From Ricinus communis (taxonomy: Eukaryota > Streptophyta > Magnoliopsida > Malpighiales > Euphorbiaceae): a DNA stretch of 64,000 nt. Location of the stretch: contig NC_063264.1 of NCBI RefSeq assembly GCF_019578655.1, positions 13,743,213-13,807,212 on the forward strand. Direction: 5' to 3'. Position numbers and translations under genes: made by a program. Shown here in pieces: positions 1-12,057 of the stretch. The notes under the pieces were generated by a model that worked only from the letters and a program-made list of their open reading frames with translations, was not told the origin of the DNA and searched no databases. Positions within the stretch are counted from its first letter, which is position 1, and the number at the start of each line of letters is the position of its first letter.

Positions 1-237
1 CACGGCCCGTGTTCTAATTGAAGAAAATCAAATTAAGATGAACACGTTCACAGTAGTCCACACGGTCATTTACGCCCGACCGTGTCCCCAACACGTTCTC
101 GTGTTCCATATACATGGGCGTGTTCTCAGAAGTTGGTAAGTCAGCACGTTTTAATACACTTAACACGACCCGACATCCGGACCGTGTTCATGAACACGGC
201 CACTGTTGGTGAACACGGGCGTGTTCCATACCTTTCC
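1..237 (+). other. CACGG/CCGTG-rich upstream region, LTR U3-like
   Basis: This stretch has many copies of ACACGG, CCGTGT and CACGGGCGTGTT, often as inverted pairs. The same word style occurs in the U3 part of the LTR starting at 10395. It sits just upstream of a TATA box and a broken retrotransposon ORF, so it is probably the U3 end of a retrotransposon LTR or a promoter derived from one. The left edge is outside the window, so no terminal repeat or target duplication can be seen. That it resembles the later LTR is seen; that it is an LTR is inferred. Confidence 0.45.
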
Positions 238-245
238 TATATATA
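238..245 (+). promoter_or_regulatory. TATA box of retrotransposon-like promoter
   Basis: TATATATA lies between the CACGG-rich region and a CT-rich leader that begins about 30 bases downstream, the usual plant TATA-to-start arrangement. It would drive the leader, the putative intron and the ORF1-like sequence that follow. Confidence 0.45.
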
Positions 246-365
246 CCACTTCATTTCGAAATGGCCAAAAATTTTGCTCTCCTTTTAGTTTTAGCAATTC
301 TCTCCTCTCTTGCTCTCTCACTTCTTATTTTTCATCTCGAAGGCTTTGGATATTGCTTTTGTCAA

Positions 366-904
366 GTAAGTACCCTCCAACTTCATTTTCCGTTATTTTA
401 TTTTGATATTAGTTCGAATTTATGTTTTCTTTGTGTTCGAATTTGTGTTTCAATTTTTTTTAGTTTATTTCCTTATTTTATTATTTGATGCATGCATTTA
501 CATTCATGTTTGAGCTTAATTTTCTTTTTTTTTCTTTAATTTAGTTTATATACTTAACTTGCTCATATGTTCCGTTTTTCTTTTCTACCATTATTCATGA
601 TTGTGATTAATTCTTTATTCTTCTCTTTATTATTATTGTTGGCAGTTAAACAATAGGCTCTGTCTCTGTTGTATCTGTTTTATATTAGCATGTTGGTTTG
701 CCTTGTGATGGCAAAGTTAAACTCTATGTGGATAAATTGAAAATTTAATTGGTTAGAATTGGTTGGTAGTATTGTGGATTGAATTTTCTTTGCAGGACAT
801 TAAGCGGTTTAATTTTATCAAGTTAAATCATTCGGTTTATCCAATTTATGCCATTATGCTGCCAAACTTTCGTTGATCCTTAGTACTAAAAATTTATTTT
901 TCAG
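366..904 (+). other. putative 5' leader intron
   Basis: A good plant donor (CAA then GTAAGTA at 366) and an acceptor (TTTTTCAG ending at 904) flank T-rich, stop-rich DNA with no coding signal. The acceptor is five bases before the ATG at 910. This suggests a spliced leader in front of the ORF1-like gene. Only the site consensus and base composition support it; no transcript can be examined here. Confidence 0.4.
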
Positions 905-909
905 GTACC

Positions 910-2371
910 ATGTCCACCAGACGAGGATCAGGAGTTTACAAAAGGAGATGGACCGATGGTTCCTCTTCCTCTCGATCGTCAGGCGCTGCACCGACTAGTT
1001 CAGGCCAAATTAGACCACCGCAGCGCCATCGATTCCTACTTTTCCAAGGGCAGCCCACCTTTGAGCAGAGATATCAATCAATGAGGCACAAAGATTTGGG
1101 AAAGGGGCGTAGGATAGATTGGCCAGCACTGGAAACTGTCGGACTTGCAGCTATAGTTCGCCGATACCTTGAGACGCCCCCATTTCAACATTTCTTTGAG
1201 ATTGTTGAACCAACATATAGGGAGTTGACTGTGGAGTTTGCCAGCACTTTCTTTCTATAGAGCCAGTTGTGGGACTTCCAACAACCGGATGCGGTCAGTT
1301 TCAGATTAGCAAAGCGGACTTTCACGATGAGTGTACAGCAGTTTGGGGTACACTTGGGCTTGTGGACTGACGAGGATATCGCTGGGGAGGTTTATAGTCG
1401 CTGTATACACACACCTGGTGTGTCATATCCATAAATGTGGGCTGATATTTCTGATGACACTAAGGGTTACGATGCGGTCACCCAAGGCGTCTAACTTGCC
1501 TCGAGGGATCGCAGACTTGCATGCATTCACTGGCTAGGACAATCAACGGGGGAGATAGCGGTGGTGTAGTTACCCGGACTGTTTATACTTTACAAGCATG
1601 CACCAAAGACCAAATTCACGACATGGGGTACTTATTGGCCAGACAGATCAGTGCCTTCTGCAACAACTCAAAGAAGGTACTTTTCTGTTTCGGGACTTAC
1701 ATTACTCGACTGGCTAAAAGCTTAAGAGTTTTGGAGGAAGCGATACCACATTTGACAGAGCTGGGGGTGATGGAGATGTTGGGACTTCCCCAGATGGTTA
1801 GTATGGGGATGGCGACTCGTAGGCAGGGTCGGCTAGGACTAGAGTATAGACTGAGGAATGCTCTTTTTGCAGCACTCAGAGAGGAGCGACCTGCCCCACG
1901 AGCCCATGGTACACAGGATGTCCCACCTTCTTATGATATTCCAGAGTCTTCCTTCAGACCGTCTACTTCAGCTCCTTCTGGTTCTTCATCAACTGTTTTA
2001 GGAGTCTCCCCAATTGAGTTTAGAGAGCTGCAGCTTAGAGTGCAGAGGTTGGAAGAGGAGTAGCAGCAGCATTTCATTCGACAAGAGGCTTTTCAACAGG
2101 AACTTTTACAGCGTCAAACTGAGTTTCAAAAGCCAGATGATGGCTCAGTTTGAGAGGCAGAGGGCTATGCTTCAGGCCCTGATTGAGCAGGGAGGTAGGT
2201 TAGAAGCCTCTATGGCCAATGACATGTTTGATGATATTTTTGCTACAGACTTTGCACCTGCCTGTCCACAGAGCCGGGTTCCAAAGCAGAGCCATTTTGA
2301 CATCCCTCTAGCGGATGATCCAGCCGATCCTCCCTCTCCGAGCCTCGTATTGACGCTGCTCCAACACAAGT
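910..2371 (+). pseudogene. broken Athila ORF1-like retrotransposon gene
   Basis: The reading begins at the ATG at 910 with a Ser/Arg-rich head. It then has a stretch ending PTYRELTVEF, which I recognise as the pattern of the plant Athila ORF1 (putative plant transposon protein) family. The first frame is cut by stops at 1258, about 1429 and about 1492. The family resemblance resumes in another frame at 1521-2063 with FGTYITRLAKSL, then a Ser/Pro-rich linker and a Gln/Glu-rich coiled-coil-like tail (LQLRVQRLEEE). After the stop at 2061 the tail continues, with a frame change near 2135, to about 2371. At least three stops and two frame changes make it non-functional. The protein's function is unknown in the family. 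Alternative: an exon-containing host-domesticated copy, which I consider unlikely. Confidence 0.7.
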
Positions 2372-2383
2372 AGCACACATCAG

Positions 2384-2579
2384 ACTCCTAGTTGGATTAG
2401 GATTCCTAGTGGAAATAGAATTCCTTTCATCGCTTGAACTCCTAATGTCAGTAGAACTCCTTGCTGGATTAGGATTCCTGGTGGAATTAGGACTCCTTAT
2501 TGAAGTAGGATTCCTTGAGCAAGTAGGATTTGCATCATTAGGATTCCTTGTTGGAGTAAGATTCCTTATGCTACATGGG
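2384..2579 (+). repeat. 18-bp minisatellite, about 11 degenerate units
   Basis: Successive units of 15-19 bases, mostly 18, follow the pattern ATTCCTTGTTGGAGTAGG with changes such as ACTCC for ATTCC. About eleven units fill the gap between the ORF1-like pseudogene and the 39-bp satellite. It is unrelated in sequence to the 39-bp monomer. Three-base changes in unit length would not preserve any reading, and none is apparent. Confidence 0.7.
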
Positions 2580-5500
2580 CTTTCATAAAAATCATACCCC
2601 TTTTATGGGATTATTTCTCAAACTCAAAAATATACCCCTCTTACAGGGTGTTTTCTCATATTCACAAATATACCCCTCTCACAGTGTTGATTTCTCATAT
2701 TCATAAATATATCCATTTTACAGTGTTGTTTACTCTTACTAATTAATATACCCGACTTACAGAGTTGTTTTCTAATAATGATAAATATACCCCTCATACA
2801 ATGTTGTTTTCTCATATTTAAAAATATACCCTTCTTACGAGGTTGTTTTCTCATAGTAAAAATATACCCTAATTATGGGATTGTTTTCTCATACTCACAA
2901 ATATACCCCTCTACGAAATTATTTATTCTTATTAAAAAACATAATTTTTTATGGGTTTGTTGTCTCATACTCATAAATATACAGCTCTTATGGGGTTCTT
3001 TTCTCATACTCACATATATACCCCTCTTACGGGGTTGGTTTCTCATATTCACACATATACCCCTCTTACGAAGTTGTTTTCTCATATTCACAATTATACT
3101 CGGCTTACGGGGTTATTTCTTGTATTGCCAAATATACTCCTTGTACAGGGTTGTTTTATCATACTAACAGATATACCCCTCTTACGGGGTTTTATTTTAA
3201 TATTGTCAAATGCACCCCTTTTACGAGGTTATTTTCTCATATTCAAAGATATACCCCTCTCACGGGGTTGTTTTATCATAGCAACAAATATATCCCTCTT
3301 ACGGGTCGATTCCTCATATTCATAAATATCTCCATTTTACGGCCTTATTTACTCAAACTAACAAATGTACCCGACTTACGGGGTTGTTTTCTCATATTAA
3401 AAAATATACCCCTATTAAGGGGTTGTTTTCTTATACTCACAAATATAACCAACCCTCTTACAGGATTGTTTTCTCATATTCACAGATATACCCCTCTAAT
3501 GGGGTTGTTTTCTTATATTTCAAAATAAACCCCCCTTAAAGGGTTCTTTTCTCATATTAAGAAATATACTACAGTTACGCAGTTGTTTTCTCATACACAC
3601 AAATATACTCCACTTATGGGGTTATTTTCTCATATTCACAAATATACCCCCCTTACATGATTGAATTCTTATATTGACAAATATATCCCTCTTACAGGCC
3701 TATTTTCTCATATGAAGAAATATATCCTTTTACAGGATTGTTTTCTTATACTCACAGATATACCCTTCTTAAGAAGTTGTTTTCTCATATTCACAACTAT
3801 AACCCTCTTAAAGGGTTGATTTCTCATATTCATAAATATACCCCTTTTACGCTATTGTTTCCTCATACTCACAAATATACCCCACTTAAATTGGCAAATA
3901 TACCCCTCTTGCGATTTTGTTTTCTTGTATTAAAAAGTATACCCCAATTATAGGGCTATTTTCTCATACTCACAAATATACCTCTCTTATGGGGTTGTTT
4001 TCTCATATCCATCTTACAGGGTTTTTTTCTTATATTAACGAATACACCACTTTTATGGGATTATCCTATCATACTAACAAATATACCCATATTACAGAGT
4101 TATTTTTTAATATTCATAAATATACTACTCTTACGGGGTTATTTTCTCATATTCATAAATTTTATCCTCTTATGGGATTCTTTTCTAAAATTGACAAATA
4201 TACCCCTCTTATGGGACTATTTTCTCATATTTACAAATATGCCCCTCTTACGAGGTTACTTTCTTATATTGACGAATATACCATTCTTACGTGGTTATTT
4301 TCTCATATGAAAAAATACACCCCTTTTTTGTAGTTGTTTTTTCAAACTCACAAATATACACCACTAATTGATAAAGCTTTCTTGTATTGATAAATATATG
4401 CCTCTTACACAGTTGTGTTCTCATAGTAAAAATTGTACCCCTTTTGTATGAGGTTATTTTCTCATACTCACAAATATATCCCTCTTACAAGGTTATTCTC
4501 ACATATTGACAAATATACCCCTCTTACTGGGATGTTTTCTCATATTAAAAAATATACCCTTCTTATGGGTTTAATTTCTGATATTCAAAAATATACTCCT
4601 CTTACAGGGTTGTTTTCTCATATTCACAAATATACCTCTCTTACGGAGTAGTTTCTTTTATTGACAAATATACCCCTCTTAGGGGGTTGTTTTCTCATAT
4701 TAAAAAAATATACCCCATTTATAGGGCTATTTTCTCAAACTCACAAACTTACCCCTCTAACGGGGTTATATTCTTGTATTCACAAACATATCCCTCTTAA
4801 CGGGGTTCTTTTCTCATATTCACAAAATACTCCTCTTACGGGGTTGTGTCCTTATATTGACAAATACAGTCCTTTTACGGGGTTATTCCATCATACTAAC
4901 AAAAATACCTCTCTTACGGGGTCAGTTTTTAATATTCACAAATATATCCGTCTTTTGAGGCTATTTTCTCATATTCATAAATTTTATCCTCTTACGTGGT
5001 TATTTTTAATATTGATAAATATACCCCTCTTATGGGGTTTTTTCCTATATTAATAAATATACTCCTTTTACGCGGTTGTTTTCTCATACTTAGAAATTGT
5101 ACCCCTCTTACGGGGTTTTTTTTCTCATATTCACAAATATACCCCTCTTACGGGATTGATTTCTCATATTTATAAATATACCTTTCTTACGACGTTATTC
5201 CTTATACTCATAAATATACCCACTGACGAGGTTGTTTTCTCATATGAGAAAATATACCCTTTTACGCAGTTGTTTTCTCATACTCACAAATATATCCCTC
5301 TTACGGGGTTGTTTTCTAATATTCACAAATATACCTCTCTTACGGAGTTGTTTTCTTATATTTAAATTATACCCTAATTACGGGATTGTTTTCTAATATT
5401 GATAAATATACCCCTCTTACGAAATTATTTTCTTATATTTAAAATATGCCCCTATTATAGGGTTATTTTCTCACACTCATAAGTATGTCCGTCTTACGGG

Positions 5501-6898
5501 GTTGTTTTCTCATATTCACAAATACACCCCTCTTATGGGGTTGTTTTCTAATATTCACAAACATATCCCTCTTACAATGGTGTTTTCTCATATTATAAAA
5601 TATACCCTTTAATGCGGTTGTTTTCTCATAATCACAAATATACCATTTTTACGGTGTTTTTTTCTTATATGGACAAATATACCCCTCTTACGAGATTATT
5701 TTCCATATTAAAAAATATACCCCTATTGTAGGATTATTTTCTCATACTAATAAACCCCTCTTACAGGGTTGTTTTCTCATATTAAGAAATATATCCCAGT
5801 TACGCGGTTGTTTTCTCATGCACACAAATATATCCCACTTACGGGCTTGTTTTCTCATATTCATAAATATACCTCCCTTACGGGGTTGAATTCTTATATT
5901 GACAAATATACCCCTCCTACGAGGTTGATTTCTCATATTCATAAATATATACCCTTTTTATGATGTTAATTCCTCATATTCACAAATATACCCCTCTTAC
6001 GGAGTTGTTTTCCCATATTCATAATTATACCCCTCTTACGTCGTTATCTTCTAGTTTTAACAAATATACCTCTTTTATTGGGTTATTTTCTCATATTAAA
6101 AAGTATACCCCTTTTACATGATTGTTTTCTCACATTCACAAATATACTTCTCTTACGAGGTTATTTTTTAAGTTTTATAAATGTATCCCTCTTACGAGGT
6201 TTTTTTTTTCTCATATCCACAGGTGTACCACAAATTTTAACAAATTTTTACAAATGTATACCCATCTAACGTGGTCGATTTCTCATGTTCATAAATATAC
6301 CCCTTTTACGGCATTGTTTACTCATACTCACCAGTATACCCGACTTATTTATTTTCTTATATTGACAAATATACACCTCTAACGAGGTTGTTTTCTCATA
6401 TTAAAAAATATATCCCTTTTATGGGGTTATTTCCTTAAACTCACAAATATATCGCTCTAACGAGGTTGTTTCTCATATTTACAAATATGCTCTTACGGGG
6501 TTGATTTCTAATATTCATAAATATATCCCTTTTACGGCGTTGTTTGCTCACACTAACAAATATACCCAACTTATAGGGTTGTCTTCTAATAATGAAAAAT
6601 GTACACCTCTTATGATTGTTATTTTCTCATATAAGAAAATATACCCCTACTATGGGGTTCTTTTCTCATACTCACAATTTTTCCCTTCTTACTAGGTTCT
6701 ATTCTCATACTCACATATTTACCCCTCTTAAGGGGTTGGTTTCTCATATTCACAAATATACTCCTCTTACGGGGTTGTTTTCTCATACTCACAAATATAT
6801 CCCTCTTACAGGGTTCTTGTCTCATATTCATAAATATACCCCTTTTACGAAGTTGTTTCCTTATACTCACAATTGTACTCCACTTACGGGGTTGTTTT

Positions 6899-8990
6899 CT
6901 ACTATTAACAAATATATCCCCCTAAAAGGGTCGTTTTCTCATATTATATAATATACCCTTTATGCGCGGCTGTTTTCTCATATTCACAAATATACCCTCT
7001 TACGGAGTTGTTTTCTCATATTAAAAAATATGCCCTTATTATGGAATTATTTTCTTATACTCACAAATATACTCCTTTTACGGGGTTGTTTTCTCATATT
7101 AAAAAAATATACTCCTATTATGGGATTGTTTTCTCATACTCACAAATATAGCCCTCTTACTGGATTGATTTCTCATATAGATAAATATATCCCTTTTATG
7201 GTGTTATTTACACATACTCACAAATATACCTGACTTACGGGGTTATTTTCTTACATTAACTAATGCACCCCTCTAATGAGGTTGATTTCTCATATTCATA
7301 TATATACCCCTTTTACTATGTTGTTTCCTCATATTAAAAAATATATCCCTCTTACGGGGTTCTTGTCTCATATTCATATATATACCCCTCTTAGGAGGTT
7401 GATTATTATATTCATAAATATACCCCTTTTACGGAGTTCTTTCCTCATATTTATAAATATACTCCACTTACAGGGTTGTTTTCCACTATTAACAAATATA
7501 CCCCTCTAAAGGGGTTGTTTTCTCATATTATATAATATAGCCTTTATACGTGGGTGTTTTCTCATACTCACAAATCTACCCCTATTACGGAATAATTTTC
7601 TCATATGAAAAAATATATCCCTATTATGGGATTATTTTCTCATACTCACAAATATAGCACTCTTATGTGGTTGATTTCTCATATTTATAAATATATCCCT
7701 TTTACGGTGTTGTTTACACATACTCACAAATATACCCGACCTACCTGTTTATTTTCTTATATTGATAAATATACCCCTTTTATGGAGTTGATTTCTCATA
7801 TTCATAAATATACCCCTTTTACGATGTTGTTTCCTCATATTAAAAAATATACCCCTCTTAAGGGGTTGGTTTCTCATATTCATAAATGTACCCCTCTTAC
7901 GGGGTTGTTTTCTCATACTCACAAATATATCCCTCTTACGGGATTCTTGTCTCATATTCATATATATACCCTTTTACGGGGTTGGTTTCTCATATTCACA
8001 AATATATCCCGCTTAGGAGGTTGATTAGTCATATTCATAAATATACCCTTTTTTACGAAGTTGTTTTCTCATACTCACAAATATACTCCACATACGGGTT
8101 TGTTTTCTACTATTAACAAATATACCCCTATAAAGGGGTTATTCTCTCATATTATATAATATACCCTTTATACACGACTGTTTTCTCATACTCATAAATA
8201 TACCCCTATTACGGAGTTGTTTACTCATATTAAAAAATATACCCCTACTATGGAATTGTTTTCTCATATGCACAAATATACCCCTCTTACGATGTTGTTT
8301 TCTCATATTCATAAATATACCCAATTCATGGGGTTGTTTTCTAATTTTTACAAATATATCCCTCTTACGATGTTGTTTTCTCATCATTAAAAATTATATC
8401 CCTTTTACAAGAGTGTTTTCTCATACTCACAAATATACCCCTCTTATGGGGTTGTTTTCTCATATTCACCCCTCTTACGGGCTTGAATTAACATATTCAT
8501 AAATATATCCATTTTACGGTGTTGTTTGCTCATACTATCAAATATACTAGACTTATGGGGTTGCTTTCTAATATTGACAAATATACCTTTCTTACGGTAT
8601 TATTTTCTCATATTAAAAAATATAACCCTATAATGGGGTTCTTTTCTCATACTCACAATTTTACCTTCTTATATGGTTCTATTCTCATACTCACATATAT
8701 ATCCCTCTTACGGGGTTGGTTTTTCTTATTCACAAATATACCCTTCTTACAAGGTTGTTTTCTCATACAAACAAATATACCCCTCTTACGGTGTTCTTGT
8801 CTCATATTCATATAAAAGGGGTTGGTTTCTCATATTCATAAATATACCCCATTTAGGAGGTTGATTACTCATATTCATGAATATATCCCATTTACGGAGT
8901 TGTTTCCTCATACTCACAAGTATACTCCACTTACGGTGTTATTTTCTACTATTAACAAATATACCCCTCTAACGGGGTTGTTTTCTCATA
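6899..8990 (+). repeat. higher-order repeats of about 15-16 monomers
   Basis: A distinctive pair of monomers (ACTATTAACAAATATA followed by CTCATATTATATAATATACC) recurs at 6901, 7485, 8109 and 8948. The spacings are 584, 624 and 839 bases. The first is one base short of 15 x 39 and the second is exactly 16 x 39; the third is not a whole multiple. Flanking monomers match between copies in order, so a block of 15-16 monomers was multiplied as a unit and then gained or lost monomers. Confidence 0.75.
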
Positions 8991-10389
8991 TTATATAGTA
9001 TACCCTTTATACACGGCTATTTTTGTCATACTCACAAATATAACCGTCTTACGGAGTTGTTTTCTCAATATTAAAAAATATACCCCAATTATGGGGTTGT
9101 TTCCTTATACGCACAAATATACCCCTCTTACGGGATTGTTTTCTAATATTAAAAAATATACTCCTATTATGGGATTGTTTTCTCATACTCACAAATATAG
9201 TCCTCTTATGGGGTTGATTTCTCATATTCATAAATATATCCCTTTTACAGCGTTGTTTACACATACTCACAAATATACTCGACTTATGGGGTTGTTTTCT
9301 GATATTGATAAATATACCCCTCTTACGGGGTTGATTTCTCATAATAAAAAATATACCCCTCTTACGTTGTTGTTTTCTCATATTCACAAATATACCTCTT
9401 TCACAGGGTTTTTTCTAATATTTATAAATATATCCCTCTTATGGGGTTGTTTTCTCATATTAAAAAATATATCCCTTTTACGGGGGTATTTTCTCACACT
9501 CATAAATATACCCCTCTTACGGGTTTTTTCTCATATTGACAAATATTCTCATCTTACAGGACTGTTTTCTTATATTAAAAAATATATCCTTTTTATGACA
9601 TTGTTAGCTCATAGTCACAAACATACTCCATTAACTGAGTAATTTTCTCATATTAAAAGAATATACTCCTATTATGAGATTATTTTCTCGTACTCATAAA
9701 TATACCCGTTTTACGGGGTTTTTTTCTCTTATTCACAAATATACCCCTCTCACAGGGTTGTTTTCTAATTTTTACAAATATACTCCTCTTACGGGGTTGT
9801 TTTCTCATATTAAAAAATATATCCCTTTTACGAGGGTGTTTTCTCACACTCATAAATATACCCCTCTTAAGGGTTTGTTTTCTCATATTCACAAATATTC
9901 CCATCTTACAGGGTTGTTTTCTCATATTAAAAAATATATTTATTTTACGGCGTTGTTAATTCATAGTCACAAATATACTCCATTTATGTCGTTGTTCTCT
10001 CATTTTTTAAAAATATACCCCTATTATAGGGTGGTATTCTCACACTCACAAATACAACCCTCTTTGGGGTTGATTTCTCATTTTCATAAATATACCTCTT
10101 CTATGATGTTGTTTCCTCATATTCACAAATATACCCCTCTTACGGGGTTGTTTTCTCATATTCACAAATATTCTCCTCTCACGAGTATGTTTTCTAATTT
10201 TTACTAATATACCCCTCTAACGGGATTATTTTCTCATATAAAAAAATATAACCCTTTTACGCGGTTTTCTCTCATACTCACAAATATACCCCTCTTACAG
10301 GTTTGTTTTCTCATATCCACAAATATTCCCATCTTTTGGGATTGTCTTCTCATATTCAAAAATATACCATTTTGACGGAGTTATTAATT

Positions 10390-10394
10390 CATAA
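10390..10394. repeat. target-site duplication CATAA, left
   Basis: CATAA directly before the LTR start matches CATAA at 16580-16584 directly after the second LTR. Removing the element plus one CATAA restores an ordinary satellite monomer. Confidence 0.93.
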
Positions 10395-10610
10395 TGATGA
10401 GCATAGTTTTACACATATTTGCTTGCATATTATTGCGTATGTTCTTAGCAATTATTGTGCTTTTATTCCCAGATCACCCGTGTTTTATGTTCTTTTGCAT
10501 TTCAGGAACATTTATAGGACCATCATCGGTGTTTAAGCAATTATAGATCAATACGTGCGGAAACGGACGAGAATTCATCAAGATCGGACAAGAGCCCGCA
10601 ATGCATACAT

Positions 10611-10640
10611 TGAGCACGGCCTGGACTCTGGCCGTGCTCA
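10611..10640 (+). other. perfect 11-bp inverted repeat in LTR
   Basis: TGAGCACGGCC and GGCCGTGCTCA flank an eight-base loop. The second LTR has the equivalent around 15325-15356. It could form a hairpin in DNA or RNA or be a paired protein-binding site; its role is not known. Confidence 0.8.
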
Positions 10641-10706
10641 ACCATTGGCTTTGATTCTTGAAATTGGCACTTTGGGCATGGTTTCCGTAGCCACCACGGC
10701 CTTCAG

Positions 10707-10768
10707 CACGGCCCGTGGTGGCCAACACGGGGAGAAACACGGCCCGTGGTGGCCAACACGGGGAGAAA
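10707..10768 (+). repeat. 31-bp tandem duplication in LTR U3
   Basis: Two exact 31-bp copies (10707-10737 and 10738-10768) begin CACGGCCCGTGGTGGCC and end GGGGAGAAA, followed by a partial third start at 10769. The equivalent part of the other LTR (about 15420-15480) is shorter and altered, so this block has changed since insertion or during reverse transcription. Confidence 0.85.
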
Positions 10769-10809
10769 CACGGCCGTGGTGAAACCCTACTTGGTGAGAT
10801 CCACATGAC

Positions 10810-10837
10810 CAGCACGGCCTGGACTTCGGCCGTGCTG
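10810..10837 (+). other. second perfect 10-bp inverted repeat in LTR
   Basis: CAGCACGGCC and GGCCGTGCTG flank an eight-base loop, immediately upstream of the TATA box. It is almost the same hairpin as the one at 10611, about 200 bases away. Confidence 0.8.
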
Positions 10838-10844
10838 AGTTAAA

Positions 10845-10850
10845 TATATA
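10845..10850 (+). promoter_or_regulatory. LTR TATA box
   Basis: TATATA within AATATATAAG, just after the CACGG hairpins and before an A/G-rich leader. The identical context at 15542-15547 in the other LTR supports a conserved promoter position at the end of U3. Confidence 0.6.
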
Positions 10851-11871
10851 AGAAAAATGAATTTTCCTTAGAAAAGGGAGAGGAAGAAAATAGTGATATA
10901 GAGCCCTGGCGGCTGGTTCGGTTTCTGCACAGTATTGAGTGCGAGAGAGAGTTACCGGGAGTAAGAATCCCAGAATCGCAAGGTTCCGAGTGCAAAACCG
11001 TAGTGGAAGCAATTCAAGAGGCAGTTTGGGAGATTAATCAAAGTGTAGATCCAGATTTGGAGCTGTTCATCCAATTCGAGAGAAAAGGGTGTACATGTTT
11101 TATTTTCATTATTCTTTCATTGTAATTGATTTCCTAGATTGTTTTAAACATGAACATGTTTAGCTAAATTGAAGAAATCCATTGGGATTTCTATGCTATG
11201 TTGGTTTGATATTATATTGTTGGATTGTTTGAGTTGGTTTTGTATTCTTCTTGTTTTCAGTATTAATAAGATTATGCATTATTCATGAGACGTTGTGAAT
11301 TGTGATGTTTAGATTGCTTTATGAGATTGAGAAATCCGTTTGGCAATTGGAATTTTGAATAACAAGAACTGGTTAATAATCGCTTAGAGGCGGATTAAAG
11401 AATTAACAAAGCTTAATAGAGGCGGATTAAAGCTTAATGCTAATTTAAGAATCAATCGTTAGGAAGAGATTCCAACTTTAGGTTATTTGGTTTAGGAATT
11501 CGGTTATCGAGAGAGAGAAACCGAATTCGGTTAAGAATTCGTCCACGGGTAGCATAATTAGACTCACCGATCCTTTATCTTTTGTTTGATTGCCAACTAG
11601 TTTAGACTCGCTTTGGGTTTATCTTCTTGTCTTGATTATTTCACTTATCAATTACTCCTGCATCTCCCTCGGAACTTAGCTCGTAGTTAATAGTTAGTTT
11701 AGAATTTATTCATCATCCATTTTAGGTTAATATAACAAAGAACAAAGGAGTAACTCTGGGCTTTCACTTTCCCGAGGAATACGACCTTGATACTCGCCAT
11801 TAGTGCTAGACTGCATCGATAGGTACACTGCGTTAGATTGTAGCTAACACGAGTAGCAACCATCAAGTTTT

Positions 11872-11889
11872 TAGCGCCGTTGCCGGGGA
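11872..11889 (+). other. primer-binding site, tRNA-Asp type
   Basis: TAGCGCCGTTGCCGGGGA lies six bases after the LTR end. Known plant tRNA-Asp 3' ends are complementary to this apart from the second base (A here, G expected). This is the standard primer site of Athila and related Gypsy elements. Confidence 0.88.
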
Positions 11890-12057
11890 ATTGTTTGAAA
11901 ACTAGAGTGAAATTTGCTATTTGTTAATTTAGCCATTTTTTTTTCTTTCTTATTATTTTATGATTTTTATTTTTATTTGTTTATTTATTTTATTTTATTT
12001 GTACATATTTATTTAGCTTAAGTTTATGATTCAGATAGTGAATGATAAGGAGGTTCA

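Larger units (their letters stand above)
2583..10394 (+). repeat. 39-bp satellite array, block A, forward orientation
   Basis: Tandem monomers of about 39 bases share the cores ACAAATATACCCCTC and TTACGGGGTTGTTTTCTC. Monomers differ in one variable position group just before AAATATAC: TATTCAC, TACTCAC, TATTAAA or TATTGAC. Point changes are frequent and a few monomers are short or merged. The block is 7.8 kb, about 200 monomers. It is interrupted at 10394 by the Athila-like element and resumes at 16580 in register, so it originally joined block B. Nothing else is seen inside it. Confidence 0.95.
10395..11865 (+). repeat. 5' LTR of the Athila-like element
   Basis: It starts TGATGAGCATAG and ends GCAACCATCA, giving 5-bp terminal inverted repeats TGATG/CATCA. 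It contains CACGG/CCGTG hairpins, a 31-bp tandem duplication and a TATA box at 10845. It matches 15117-16579 base for base over long stretches. Main differences are in the CACGG-rich part and a roughly 20-bp segment near 11390 that is present in the other LTR (about 16087) but missing here. Confidence 0.93.

Noticed and set aside
2583..10394. CRISPR-like regular repeats
   Set aside because: There are no unique spacers; the whole period is repeated, and the context is plant retrotransposons.
10474..11012. Minus-strand open frames over the LTR (113 and 124 codons)
   Set aside because: They lie over the GC-rich U3 and leader of an LTR and change with the 31-bp tandem block; no domain is recognisable.
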